A DNA stretch of 12,798 bases from Pseudomonadota bacterium (GTDB taxonomy: Bacteria; Pseudomonadota; Gammaproteobacteria; Burkholderiales; Burkholderiaceae), in contig JAKORH010000424.1 in assembly GCA_029777935.1 (NCBI GenBank), forward strand, positions 1 to 12,798, read 5' to 3'. A program made the position numbers and the translations under genes. Below are positions 1 to 6,728 of the stretch, in pieces. Below the pieces are notes generated by a model, which was not told the origin of the DNA, did not search any database, and saw only the letters and a program-made list of their open reading frames with translations. Numbering within the stretch: position 1 is the first letter of the stretch; each line of letters opens with the position of its first letter.

Positions 1-1
1 A

Positions 2-700
2 TGGCTGCAGGCCGAGTACGGCGTCAACCGCTTCGTGTTGCGCACGTCGATCCGCAACGTGCACGCGCTGCGCGCCGCGCGGCGCGCCGGGTTCCGCCAG
101 GCCGAGGGCGATCCGCGCGAGGTGCTGGCGCAAGTGCGGCTCGGTGCCGGCGAGTATGCGGACAAGGTGCTGCTGATGCGGACGCGGCCGGCGCCGCCGC
201 CGACGCTGGTCGTCGACCCGGCGCGCACCTACGTGTTCTTCGATTCCGAGGTCACCAACCTGCGCGAGCCGGCGCTGATCAGCGTCGGCGCGGTCGCCAG
301 CGATGCGACCGCGTTCTACTGCGAACTGCAGGACTGGCCGGCCGACGCGGCCAGCCGGTTCGCGCGCGAAGCGGTGGTGCCGCTGCTCGACGGCGACGCG
401 GTGCCGCTGGCGATGGCGCGCGACGCGTTCATCGCGTGGCTGGCGGAGCGCGCGCGCCATGGGCCGGCGACCATCGTCGGCGACTCAGGCTATGACCGGC
501 AGTCGCTGGTCTGGCTGCTCGGCACGGAAGATCTGCCGGACAACATCGTCTGGCAGAACGTGCCGTTGGCGCGCGAGCACCTCGACGAGGTCGTGCGCGA
601 GCTCGGGCTGCGCCGGCACCACGCACTGGACGACGCGCGCGGCCTGCGGCACGCGCTGCTCGCGCCACGCGTCCCCGATCAGGTCGGGGACAGCCTGTAG
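2..700 (+). CDS. GNAT-like tail fused to a DEDDh 3'-5' exonuclease-like domain (5' end outside window)
   Basis: The frame is open from the window edge to TAG at 698-700, so the N-terminus is missing. The first ~35 residues contain NVHALRAARRAGF, which resembles the C-terminal motif of GNAT acetyltransferases (N-x-x-A-x-x-x-x-x-x-x-GF). After a proline-rich linker (near RPAPPPTLVVDPA) comes a DEDDh exonuclease-like domain: FFDSE supplies the first Asp/Glu pair (codons near 242-250), GDSGYD a middle Asp, and HHALDDARGL the His/Asp motif. The layout is like small 3'-5' exoribonucleases of the Rv2179c/RNase T type, which trim RNA or DNA 3' ends in the cytoplasm. It is convergent with the DUF1269 gene, with no spacer between the two stop codons. 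The exonuclease call is fairly firm from motif order; the GNAT call rests on a short fragment and needs the upstream sequence. Confidence 0.7.
   Translation, partial: WLQAEYGVNRFVLRTSIRNVHALRAARRAGFRQAEGDPREVLAQVRLGAGEYADKVLLMRTRPAPPPTLVVDPARTYVFFDSEVTNLREPALISVGAVASDATAFYCELQDWPADAASRFAREAVVPLLDGDAVPLAMARDAFIAWLAERARHGPATIVGDSGYDRQSLVWLLGTEDLPDNIVWQNVPLAREHLDEVVRELGLRRHHALDDARGLRHALLAPRVPDQVGDSL
671..691. repeat. Perfect 8-bp hairpin at the end of the exonuclease-like gene
   Basis: GTCCCCGA (671-678) and TCGGGGAC (684-691) are perfect inverted repeats around a 5-base loop. The hairpin lies within the last codons before the TAG at 698-700, exactly where two convergent genes meet. There is no following T-run on either strand, so it is not a classical intrinsic terminator. 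It could still block or stabilise converging transcripts, or be a short palindromic dispersed element that was read into the coding frame. Confidence 0.5.
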
Positions 701-1201
701 TCAGGGAAACGCCGGCATCAGCGGCTCGACGCCGCGGTCGGTGACTTCCGGATGGCGCTTCGCGACCAGCGCCTTGACTTCCTCGATGCGGGCCGGCGGC
801 ACGTCGACCATCAGCAGAATGCGGCCGGCGTCGATGTCGGTCTCGAAGGGCCTCAGCTTGTGGTTCGGCGCCGAGATGCCGATCAGCGTGGCGGACCAGC
901 CGCCGAACAGTGCGCCGATCACGGTGGCGACGATCAGCCAGCCGATGTCCCCGATGTCGGTGAGCTTTAGGACCACGCCGACCGCGAACCCGCCGACGAG
1001 GCCGAGCACGGTGCCGAGGAACAGCGCGTGGCGGAAGTCGGATTTCTGCATGAAGCTCGCCTCGTGCAGTTCGCCGAGCGACATGCCGCGCCGGCCCAGG
1101 AAGTGCATGTGGCGGTCTTCGACACGGGCCAGCAGCAGATCGTTGGCGGTCTGGATCGCGCTGCCCAGGTCTGGCAGCACGAAATACAGGCGTCTGCGCA
1201 T
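701..1201 (-). CDS. DUF1269-family two-helix membrane protein
   Basis: This 166-residue protein is of unknown function and fits the DUF1269 family common in proteobacteria. The N-terminal ~55 residues are soluble and include the stretch DRHMHFLGRRG and the motif LGELHEASF. Two glycine-rich hydrophobic helices follow, at roughly residues 58-79 and 86-109, joined by a short loop. The C-terminal ~55 residues form a soluble tail containing RILLMVDVPPARIEEVKAL, which looks like a small alpha/beta fold. ATG at 1199-1201 is preceded by a good Shine-Dalgarno sequence, GGAGGT (1205-1210 on the complement), which fixes the start. It lies 27 bp downstream of the PIN gene on the same strand, so the two may be co-transcribed. 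The family role is unknown, and the neighbours do not suggest one. Confidence 0.8.
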   Translation of the reverse strand: MRRRLYFVLPDLGSAIQTANDLLLARVEDRHMHFLGRRGMSLGELHEASFMQKSDFRHALFLGTVLGLVGGFAVGVVLKLTDIGDIGWLIVATVIGALFGGWSATLIGISAPNHKLRPFETDIDAGRILLMVDVPPARIEEVKALVAKRHPEVTDRGVEPLMPAFP

Positions 1202-1228
1202 GAGACCTCCGTTGCGGGTGCAACGCCG

Positions 1229-1705
1229 CTATCTATAGGCTCCTGATGAGCAACAATCAAGCCCGCCGCCGCGCGGTGCGCTTAGCCCGGATAACCGGGC
1301 CAGGCCGGCGGGGTCGACAATTTCGAGCCGTCCGGCGCGTGCGCGACGCGCCAGCCGCAGCAGCGCCTTGTCCTTCGTCACCAGGCAACTCGCGCATGCG
1401 CTGAACGCGAGGTCGAGGAACGGCTGATCGTGCGGATCGCCGCACCGCAACGCCGCCGCAACGACCCGCTCGACGCGAAGCGCACAAAGGCGCCAGCGCG
1501 CCAGCAGTTCCTGCCGGCGCTCTATCGGCACGGCGAAGCGCGGCCGCGCCAGCACGGCCGCGAACTCGGCGTCGGTGGCGTCGGACCGCAGCGCGACGCA
1601 CGCGCCCGCGTCGAGCGCGGCGGCCAGCGGCCGCGTCCGCGGGTCGTCGAACACCCACAGGTCGAGCAGCACGTTGGTATCAAGAACGAGGCGTGGCGCG
1701 TTCAC
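1229..1705 (-). CDS. PIN-domain protein, putative toxin-like ribonuclease (COG1569 type)
   Basis: The product is about 158 residues. It opens with the PIN-domain signature RLVLDTNVLLDL (first acidic residue D9), followed by TDAEF with a conserved acidic residue near 44 and then by GDPHDQPFLDLA and LVTKDKALL, which carry the C-terminal acidic residues. PIN proteins are Mg/Mn-dependent ribonucleases, and many are toxins of VapBC-like pairs. No antitoxin-sized partner is visible on either side: the upstream gene is an alcohol dehydrogenase ending at 1757 and the downstream gene is DUF1269. The GTG at 1703-1705 is chosen because the domain starts there. An in-frame GTG at 1750 would add 15 unconserved residues, and neither start has a clear ribosome-binding site. 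The last ~25 residues fall beyond the usual PIN end and overlap a palindrome (1285-1300). Confidence 0.75.
   Translation of the reverse strand: MNAPRLVLDTNVLLDLWVFDDPRTRPLAAALDAGACVALRSDATDAEFAAVLARPRFAVPIERRQELLARWRLCALRVERVVAAALRCGDPHDQPFLDLAFSACASCLVTKDKALLRLARRARAGRLEIVDPAGLARLSGLSAPRGGGLDCCSSGAYR
1285..1300. repeat. Small palindrome in the 3' end of the PIN gene
   Basis: GCCCGG (1285-1290), ATAA, then CCGGGC (1295-1300) form a perfect 6-bp stem with a 4-base loop. The element sits in the part of the PIN coding frame that extends past the normal domain end. The sequence is reminiscent of REP-like palindromes with the core GCCCGGATAA found between genes in many proteobacteria. No T-run follows, so a terminator role is not supported. 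Confidence 0.35.
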
Positions 1706-1756
1706 GCGAGCGGCATCGGCAGGGATTGGCTCTGTGCCGTGCGGACACACAGGAGT

Positions 1757-2749
1757 TCACATACAGCGCAGCACCGCCGCACCCTGCACGCGTCCGCGGC
1801 GCACAGCATCGATCGCCTCGTTGGCGCGGGCGAGATCGAACACCTCCACCTGCGTGCGCAGGCCGGCGCGCGGCGCGAGCGCCAGAAACTCCTCGCCATC
1901 GGCGCGCGTGAGATTCGCCACCGAGCACACGGTGCGCTCGCCCCACAGCAGGTCGTAGTCGAACGACGGGATGGCGCTCATGTGGATGCCGGCGCACACG
2001 ACGGTGCCGCCCTTGCGCGTGGCGGCCAGCGCGGCCGGCACCAGCGCGCCGACCGGGGCGAAGATCAGCGCCGCGTCGAGCGGCTCGGGCGGCGGGGCGT
2101 CCGAAGCGCCGGCCCACGCGCAGCCGAGCGCGCGCGCGAAGGCCTGGCCGTCGAGATCACCCGGCCGCGTGAACGCGAAGACGCTGCGCCTCTGCCACGT
2201 CGCGATCTGCGCCACGAGGTGCGCGGCGGCGCCGAAGCCGTAGATGCCGAGCACGCGCGCGTCTTTCGCGAAGCGCAGCGCGCGATAGCCGATCAAGCCG
2301 GCGCACAGCAGAGGCGCCGCGTGCGCGTCGTCGAGCGCGTCGGGCAGCGCGAAGCAGTAGCTCGCATCGGCGAGCGCATATTCCGCGTAGCCGCCGTCGC
2401 GCGTGTAGCCGGTGAACTGCGGCGAGTCGCACAGGTTCTCGCGCGCCTCGTTGCAGTAGGAGCAGCGGCCGCAGGTGCCGCCGAGCCACGGAACGCCGAC
2501 GCGATCGCCGACGCGGAAACGCGTCACGCCCGCACCGACCGCATCGACTCGGCCGACGATCTCGTGTCCCGGCACCAGCGGCAGCTTTGGCCGCGTCAGT
2601 TCGCCGTCGACGATGTGCAGGTCGGTGCGGCACACGCCGCAGGCGGCCACGCGCAGCCGCACTTCGCCGGGGGCGGGGTCGCCCAGTTCGATCGAGCCTT
2701 CGACCAGCGGCCGGCCGGCGGCGTGCAACAGCATCGCGCGGGATTGCAT
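1757..2749 (-). CDS. Zinc-dependent alcohol dehydrogenase, medium-chain (MDR) family
   Basis: This 330-residue cytoplasmic NAD(P)-dependent alcohol/aldehyde oxidoreductase belongs to the AdhA-like class. The catalytic zinc site is visible as CGVCRTDLH (Cys37) and PGHE (His62, Glu63), with a further cysteine in PLLCAGLIGYRAL. The structural zinc site is the four-cysteine loop CGRCSYCNEARENLC around residues 95-109. The Rossmann nucleotide-binding turn is GIYGFGAAAHL. All key residues are present and the length is normal for the family. ATG at 2747-2749 is preferred. A TTG at 2761 would add four residues but reaches the edge of the intergenic repeat, and neither start has a strong Shine-Dalgarno sequence. 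It is followed by the PIN gene on the same strand. The physiological substrate cannot be read from the sequence. Confidence 0.88.
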   Translation of the reverse strand: MQSRAMLLHAAGRPLVEGSIELGDPAPGEVRLRVAACGVCRTDLHIVDGELTRPKLPLVPGHEIVGRVDAVGAGVTRFRVGDRVGVPWLGGTCGRCSYCNEARENLCDSPQFTGYTRDGGYAEYALADASYCFALPDALDDAHAAPLLCAGLIGYRALRFAKDARVLGIYGFGAAAHLVAQIATWQRRSVFAFTRPGDLDGQAFARALGCAWAGASDAPPPEPLDAALIFAPVGALVPAALAATRKGGTVVCAGIHMSAIPSFDYDLLWGERTVCSVANLTRADGEEFLALAPRAGLRTQVEVFDLARANEAIDAVRRGRVQGAAVLRCM

Positions 2750-2768
2750 GGCTGAATTCAACCGGCAC

Positions 2769-2863
2769 GTCGCCCCGGCGCAGGCCGGGGCCCAATTTGC
2801 GCGCGCTCGAAACTGGGCCCCGGCCCCGGATCAAGCCCTGGGCGGGCTCTACGCCGGGGCGAC
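2769..2863. repeat. Intergenic nested palindromic repeat (REP/BIME-like)
   Basis: Two nested inverted repeats fill the gap between the DUF2237 and alcohol dehydrogenase genes. The outer arms GTCGCCCCGGCG (2769-2780) and CGCCGGGGCGAC (2852-2863) match perfectly over 12 bp. The inner arms GGCCGGGGCCCAATTT (2783-2798) and AAACTGGGCCCCGGCC (2810-2825) match with a single mismatch. The whole would fold into a long cruciform or RNA hairpin. The layout, with CGCCCCGGCGCAGGCCGGGG near one end and CCGGATCAAG inside, is typical of short dispersed non-coding elements that occur in many copies in high-GC proteobacterial genomes. It could attenuate read-through between the upstream transporter operon and the dehydrogenase. 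No coding potential is claimed here. Confidence 0.75.
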
Positions 2864-2882
2864 CGCCGAGTCGCGGCATGTG

Positions 2883-3272
2883 TCATTGCATGTCCAGCGC
2901 GTGCGCGCGCAGCGCAGCGAGCGGCACGACCTCGAGCGTCTTCTCGTGCGTTGCGCCGAGCACGACCGGCGGCGCCGCTCCGGCCTCGTACGCCTCGAGC
3001 CAGCGCGCCGCGCACACGCACCAGCGGTCGCCTGCCTTCAGTCCGGGAAACTCGAATTCGGGGTGCGGCGTGACCAGATCGTTGCCGCGCGCGAGCGAGA
3101 AGCGCAGGAACTCGTCGGTCATCTGCGCGCACACCGTGTGCGTGCCGACGTCCTGCAGCCCGGTGTGGCAATGACCGTCGCGATAGAAGCCGGTCAGTGG
3201 CCGCAGGCAGCAGCTCGACAGCGGCTCGCCGAGCACGTTGCGCGCCGAAGAAGGACGATCGGGGTCTTTCAT
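2883..3272 (-). CDS. DUF2237 family protein
   Basis: This 129-residue protein matches the DUF2237 (COG3651) family across its whole length. The family pattern runs NVLGEPL, CCLRPLTGFYRDGHC, DVGTHTVCAQMTDEFL, FSLARGNDLVTPHPEF, FPGLKAGDRWCVCAARW and a final PPVVLGATHEKTLEVV. Several conserved cysteines and histidines are present, but the family has no established biochemical function. The start is ATG at 3270-3272, only 4 bp after the stop of the transporter lipoprotein gene. It may therefore be transcribed as the last gene of the Mla-type operon, although this is probably proximity rather than shared function. The palindromic repeat at 2769-2863 lies directly downstream. Length and motif content are complete, so the gene looks intact. 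Confidence 0.88.
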   Translation of the reverse strand: MKDPDRPSSARNVLGEPLSSCCLRPLTGFYRDGHCHTGLQDVGTHTVCAQMTDEFLRFSLARGNDLVTPHPEFEFPGLKAGDRWCVCAARWLEAYEAGAAPPVVLGATHEKTLEVVPLAALRAHALDMQ

Positions 3273-3276
3273 TGCG

Positions 3277-3897
3277 TCATTCGCCGCCCGCACGCGCGCG
3301 CTCGACCTCCTGCTCCAGCCACGGCACCAGCGCATCGAGTACCTGCGCCACCGCGCGGTTCATCGCCGCCGCGGCGGCGGCCGACTTCGCCTCCGCGACC
3401 GGCACGTCGGCGCTGAAGGTCCGGCCGGCGACGAGCGCGCGCCGGCGCCGGTCGAACAGCGTCGCGCGCAAGGCGAGCCGCGCGGTTCCCGGCTCGGTGA
3501 CGAGGTCGTGGTGTATGTCTTCGACCGCCACCGCGAGCAACCAGTTCGCGTTGAGCGGCTGGCCGAGCATCGCCACCGCGCGGAAGCTCGCGCGCGCCTC
3601 GAGCCGCCGCTGCAGCAGTTGCGGAATGCGGCGCGCGGGCCGGTCGGTCCAGGTCGCGAGCTGATACAGCGCGCGCTCGCCCTTATGGCGCGCGTAGGCG
3701 ATCGACAGCGTGTCGGCGAGCGGATCGCCGGCGCCGGCCTGGATCAGCAACGCGTCGGCCACCGGCGCAGCGCGGCGCTCCGGCACAGCGCCCGCGTCGT
3801 CGATCACGTATTGGGTGACGGCGGCGCCTTCGCCGCCGACGTCGACCGTCACGCAGCCCGCGAGCAGCAGCGCCGCCGCGGCGAGCATCGCTCTCAT
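3277..3897 (-). CDS. ABC-type transport auxiliary lipoprotein (PqiC/YmbA-like) of the Mla-type system
   Basis: This 206-residue lipoprotein has a short hydrophobic signal ending in the lipobox LLLAGC, giving Cys15 as the lipidated residue. The mature part contains VTQYVIDD near the N-terminus, then RHKGERALYQLATWTDRPARRIPQLLQRRL, the characteristic pattern of the PF03886-type auxiliary lipoproteins. In these the Y-x-x-x-x-W-x-x-x-P segment precedes a helix and a beta-rich core. Such proteins partner MCE-domain proteins and are thought to sit at the outer membrane and accept or hand over lipids. Its ATG (3895-3897) overlaps the MlaD stop as ATGA, indicating translational coupling. It completes a permease, ATPase, MCE and lipoprotein set and probably replaces a soluble MlaC-type carrier, since no mlaC is present. 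The C-terminal region is alanine- and arginine-rich. Confidence 0.82.
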   Translation of the reverse strand: MRAMLAAAALLLAGCVTVDVGGEGAAVTQYVIDDAGAVPERRAAPVADALLIQAGAGDPLADTLSIAYARHKGERALYQLATWTDRPARRIPQLLQRRLEARASFRAVAMLGQPLNANWLLAVAVEDIHHDLVTEPGTARLALRATLFDRRRRALVAGRTFSADVPVAEAKSAAAAAAMNRAVAQVLDALVPWLEQEVERARAGGE

Positions 3898-4856
3898 CGT
3901 TCCCCCGGACCGAGCTGGCCCTTGCTGGGGCCGAGCAGTGCGGCGCGCGGGTCCTGCAGCTTCTCGAGCGCGCGCGTGACGGCATCGATGCTGGAGCGCA
4001 GGTCGATCAGCGTGGCGGCGAGCTGATCGTCGACCCCGGTGGCGGTCTGGTCGAGGCGGCGCGCGATGCCGGCGACCTCGTGCTGGATCGCGGCCACCGC
4101 CCGCTCGGACTCGGCCGCCGTGCGCTGCGCCTGCGTCAGAGTGCGCTGCGCATCGTCGAGCGTGGCGTCCAGGTGCGTGCTGGCGCGCTGGGCGGAGTCG
4201 GCGATGCGTTCGCTGGCACTGCCGAACGAGCGCGCTGCGCCGCCGACCTCCTTCAGCGTCGCATCGAGCCTGGCCATGCGCGCATTCAGCGCCTCGGTGA
4301 GCTGCGACAGGTTGTACAGGGTCTGCCCCAGGCGCAGGCGGTTCTCCGACGACAGCGTGCGGTTCAGCTTGTTCAGCACTTCGGAGGCCATGTCCGACAG
4401 TTCGTTGACGCGGCCGGTGATTTCCTCCAGGTCGTTGCGGCCCTCCGCGATCACCGGATACGGCTCGCCTTCCGGCACCGTATCCAGCGGCGGGCCCGGC
4501 GGTTCGGGCGTGATCAGGTTGATGCGCGCGATCCCGGTGACGAAATTGCGCGTGATCGCGGCCACGGTGTTGGTGCGCACCGGGGTGCGGCGGTCGACCC
4601 GGATCTTCACGCGCACGCGGTTGATCTTGTCGCCGACCAGCGCGTAGTCCTCGACGCGGCCGACCTTGATGCCTCGCGTGTCGACGTCGCCGCCGACCTG
4701 CAGACCGTCGAGCGCCTGCTTTTCGAAGTAGATCGTGTAGTGGGTGTAGTTGCGCGCCGAGCCGGCGTGCTGCAGCCAGACCACGGCCGCGATCAGCGCG
4801 GCGAGCAGCGCGATCACCGCGGCGCCGACGTAGGTGTATCTGGCCTCAGCTTCCAT
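3894..4856 (-). CDS. mlaD: MlaD family MCE-domain protein
   Basis: This 320-residue protein is the substrate-binding, periplasm-facing subunit of a lipid ABC transporter. It has one N-terminal transmembrane helix at about residues 8-30, anchoring it in the inner membrane. An MCE domain follows at about 38-115, with the motif GLQVGGDVDTRGIKVGRV (the GL-x-x-G...G-x-x-VG-x-V pattern) and ending near FVTGIARINLITP. The remaining ~190 residues are polar and alanine-rich with heptad-like leucines, predicted to form long helices or a coiled coil. MCE proteins form hexameric rings that pass lipids across the periplasm. The ATG at 4854-4856 is preferred; a GTG at 4862 would add two residues. It overlaps the end of the ATPase gene by 11 bp and the lipoprotein start by 4 bp, consistent with one operon. 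Confidence 0.88.
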   Translation of the reverse strand: MEAEARYTYVGAAVIALLAALIAAVVWLQHAGSARNYTHYTIYFEKQALDGLQVGGDVDTRGIKVGRVEDYALVGDKINRVRVKIRVDRRTPVRTNTVAAITRNFVTGIARINLITPEPPGPPLDTVPEGEPYPVIAEGRNDLEEITGRVNELSDMASEVLNKLNRTLSSENRLRLGQTLYNLSQLTEALNARMARLDATLKEVGGAARSFGSASERIADSAQRASTHLDATLDDAQRTLTQAQRTAAESERAVAAIQHEVAGIARRLDQTATGVDDQLAATLIDLRSSIDAVTRALEKLQDPRAALLGPSKGQLGPGER

Positions 4857-5613
4857 GCGCACCGACCATTGTACGAATCGAGAAGTAGGAGCGGATCCAG
4901 GGATGGTCGATCCCGATCACCTCGCGCACCGGCCCGTCGGCGAGTACGCGGCCCTCGGCGAGCACGATCAGGCGGTCGACCACCGTGAGCAGCGTGTCCA
5001 GGTCGTGCGTGACCAGCAGCACCGTGATGCCGAGGTCGTCGACCAGCGAGCGCACCAGCCGGTCGAAGCCGCGCGCGGTGGCGGGGTCCAGCCCCGAGGT
5101 CGGCTCGTCGAGAAACAGGATCTCGGGCTCGAGCGCGAGCGCGCGGGCGATGGCCGCCCGCTTGCGCATCCCGCCGGACAGTTCGCTCGGCATCTTGACG
5201 CCGGCGTCGCCCGGCAGCTCCGCCTGCGCCAGCCGAAGCTGGATCAGCGGTTCGAGCAGTTCCTTCGGCGGCGGCGCGTGCTCGAGCAGCGGCACCGCCA
5301 CGTTCTGCGCCACTGTCAGAGAGGAGAACAGCGCCCCGTCCTGGAACATCATGCCGAAGCGGCGGCGGATCGCGGCGATCTCCTCCGCCGACGCCTGCCA
5401 CATGTCGCAGCCGAGCACCCGCACGTGGCCCGCGGTGGGGCGCAGCAGGCCGATGATCTCTCGCAGCAGGACCGACTTGCCGGTGCCGCTGCCGCCGATC
5501 ATCGCCGCCAGCGTGCCGCGGGGAATCGAGAACGTCACGCCGTCGTGGACCGTCGCCGAACCGAAGCGTGTGACGACGGCGTCGGCCTCGATCACCGCGT
5601 CTGCGGTCACCAT
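4846..5613 (-). CDS. mlaF: MlaF-like ABC transporter ATP-binding protein
   Basis: This 255-residue cytoplasmic ATPase powers the lipid transporter. All nucleotide-binding motifs are intact: Walker A GGSGTGKS (residues 40-47), Q-loop in MMFQDGALFSSLTV, ABC signature LSGGMRKR, Walker B with D-loop EILFLDEPTSGLD, and the switch histidine in LLVTHDLDTL. The Q-loop sequence FQDGALF and signature LSGGMRKR are typical of the MlaF/Mkl branch rather than of sugar or peptide importers. The start is ATG at 5611-5613, overlapping the permease stop by 7 bp, so translation is probably coupled. The frame stays open far upstream, but that part is the permease read in another frame. The C-terminal WIRSYFSIRT tail fits the family, whose C-terminus often contacts the partner ATPase. 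Confidence 0.92.
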   Translation of the reverse strand: MVTADAVIEADAVVTRFGSATVHDGVTFSIPRGTLAAMIGGSGTGKSVLLREIIGLLRPTAGHVRVLGCDMWQASAEEIAAIRRRFGMMFQDGALFSSLTVAQNVAVPLLEHAPPPKELLEPLIQLRLAQAELPGDAGVKMPSELSGGMRKRAAIARALALEPEILFLDEPTSGLDPATARGFDRLVRSLVDDLGITVLLVTHDLDTLLTVVDRLIVLAEGRVLADGPVREVIGIDHPWIRSYFSIRTMVGAHGS

Positions 5614-6728
5614 CCCAGCTCCTGGAACAGGATCGCGAAACCGGCATCGAGCAGGATCACCGCGACGATGCTCTGCACGACGGTCGAGGTCGTCGCGAAT
5701 CCCACCGCGCGCGTGTCGCGCTCGACCGTCATGCCCATGCGGCAGCCGATCACCGCGATGAACAGCGCGAACACCGGCGCCTTGCCGAGCCCGACCCACA
5801 CGTGCGTGATGTCGAGCGCCTCGTGCAGCCGTTCCAGGAACGTGGTCGGCGTCAGGCCCAGCATCGGCTGGGCGACCAGCATCGCGCCGGCGATGCCCAT
5901 CACGTCGCCGATGAACACCAGCAGCGGCAGCGCCAGCATCAGCGCCAGCACGCGCGGCACCACCAGCACCTGCTGCGGCGACAGGCCGAGCGTGCGGATG
6001 GCGTCGATCTCCTCGGTCAGCCGCATCGCGCCGAGTTGCGCGGTGAATGCCGCGCCCGAGCGGCCGGCGACGATCGTGGCGACGATGATCGGGGCGAACT
6101 CGCGCGTCATGCCGATGCCGACGCCATCGACGACGAAGATGTTGGCGCCGTACTTCTCCGCCTGCAGCCCGAGCAGGTACGCGATCGTCACGCCGATCAG
6201 CAACGTGACCAGCGCGACCACCGGCACCGCGTTCACGCACACCTGCTCGAACTGCGACGTCAGCTCCTTCACGCGCAGGCGCGCGGGCTTCAGCAGCAGG
6301 TCGCCGAAGGCAGCGACCGTTTCGCCGAGGAAATTCAGATGGCCGAGCAGCAGCTCGACCAGGGCGATCACCTTCGCACCGAACTCCGCCAGCCAGCGCC
6401 GCTTCGCGCGCGGCAACGGCGGCTCGGTCGCCGGCAGCCGCCGGCGCACGTCCTCGAACACGCGCCGGTGCGCTTCGCTGAATGCGTCCAGCGTGATCGA
6501 TCGCGGATCGACGCCGGCGGCGGCGAGCGCGCGCAGCAGCGCGAGCGCCGCAGCCGCATCGAGCGACTGCAGCCCGGAGCCGTCGATGGCGAGCGGCCCG
6601 GCAAAGGGCAGCGCTTTCAGTTCAGGCCAGGCCGCGGGCAGCGTGGCGAGCCGCCATGCGCCCGTCAGGGTCAGCGTGGCGCCGGCATCGGTCGTGGCCA
6701 GGCGGCAACTGCAAGCGTCTTGGTTCAT
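5607..6728 (-). CDS. mlaE: MlaE-like lipid ABC transporter permease with N-terminal STAS domain
   Basis: This 373-residue protein combines an N-terminal STAS-like domain (about residues 1-100) with an MlaE permease domain (about 145-373). The permease hallmark GRSGAAFTAQLGAMRLTEEI is clear, as are several long hydrophobic segments beginning at VPVVALVTLLIGVTIAYLLG. The fused STAS domain probably replaces the separate MlaB subunit of E. coli. However, its helix-start motif reads SLDAAAALAL, with alanines where regulatory STAS domains usually carry Ser or Thr. This gene is first in the operon and starts at ATG 6726-6728, facing the divergent cytochrome operon across 174 bp. No strong Shine-Dalgarno sequence is seen. 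The complex is expected to move phospholipids between inner and outer membranes, but direction and substrate cannot be inferred. Confidence 0.9.
   Translation of the reverse strand: MNQDACSCRLATTDAGATLTLTGAWRLATLPAAWPELKALPFAGPLAIDGSGLQSLDAAAALALLRALAAAGVDPRSITLDAFSEAHRRVFEDVRRRLPATEPPLPRAKRRWLAEFGAKVIALVELLLGHLNFLGETVAAFGDLLLKPARLRVKELTSQFEQVCVNAVPVVALVTLLIGVTIAYLLGLQAEKYGANIFVVDGVGIGMTREFAPIIVATIVAGRSGAAFTAQLGAMRLTEEIDAIRTLGLSPQQVLVVPRVLALMLALPLLVFIGDVMGIAGAMLVAQPMLGLTPTTFLERLHEALDITHVWVGLGKAPVFALFIAVIGCRMGMTVERDTRAVGFATTSTVVQSIVAVILLDAGFAILFQELGW

Noticed and set aside
1430..2755. A 441-codon plus-strand frame opposite the PIN and alcohol dehydrogenase genes
   Set aside because: Both minus-strand genes carry intact catalytic motifs; the opposite frame is compositionally biased and crosses two genes.
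4846..6240. A 464-residue minus-strand frame ending in the ABC ATPase
   Set aside because: The part before the ATG at 5613 is arginine- and alanine-rich shadow sequence lying over the permease gene, whose own frame has clear MlaE motifs.
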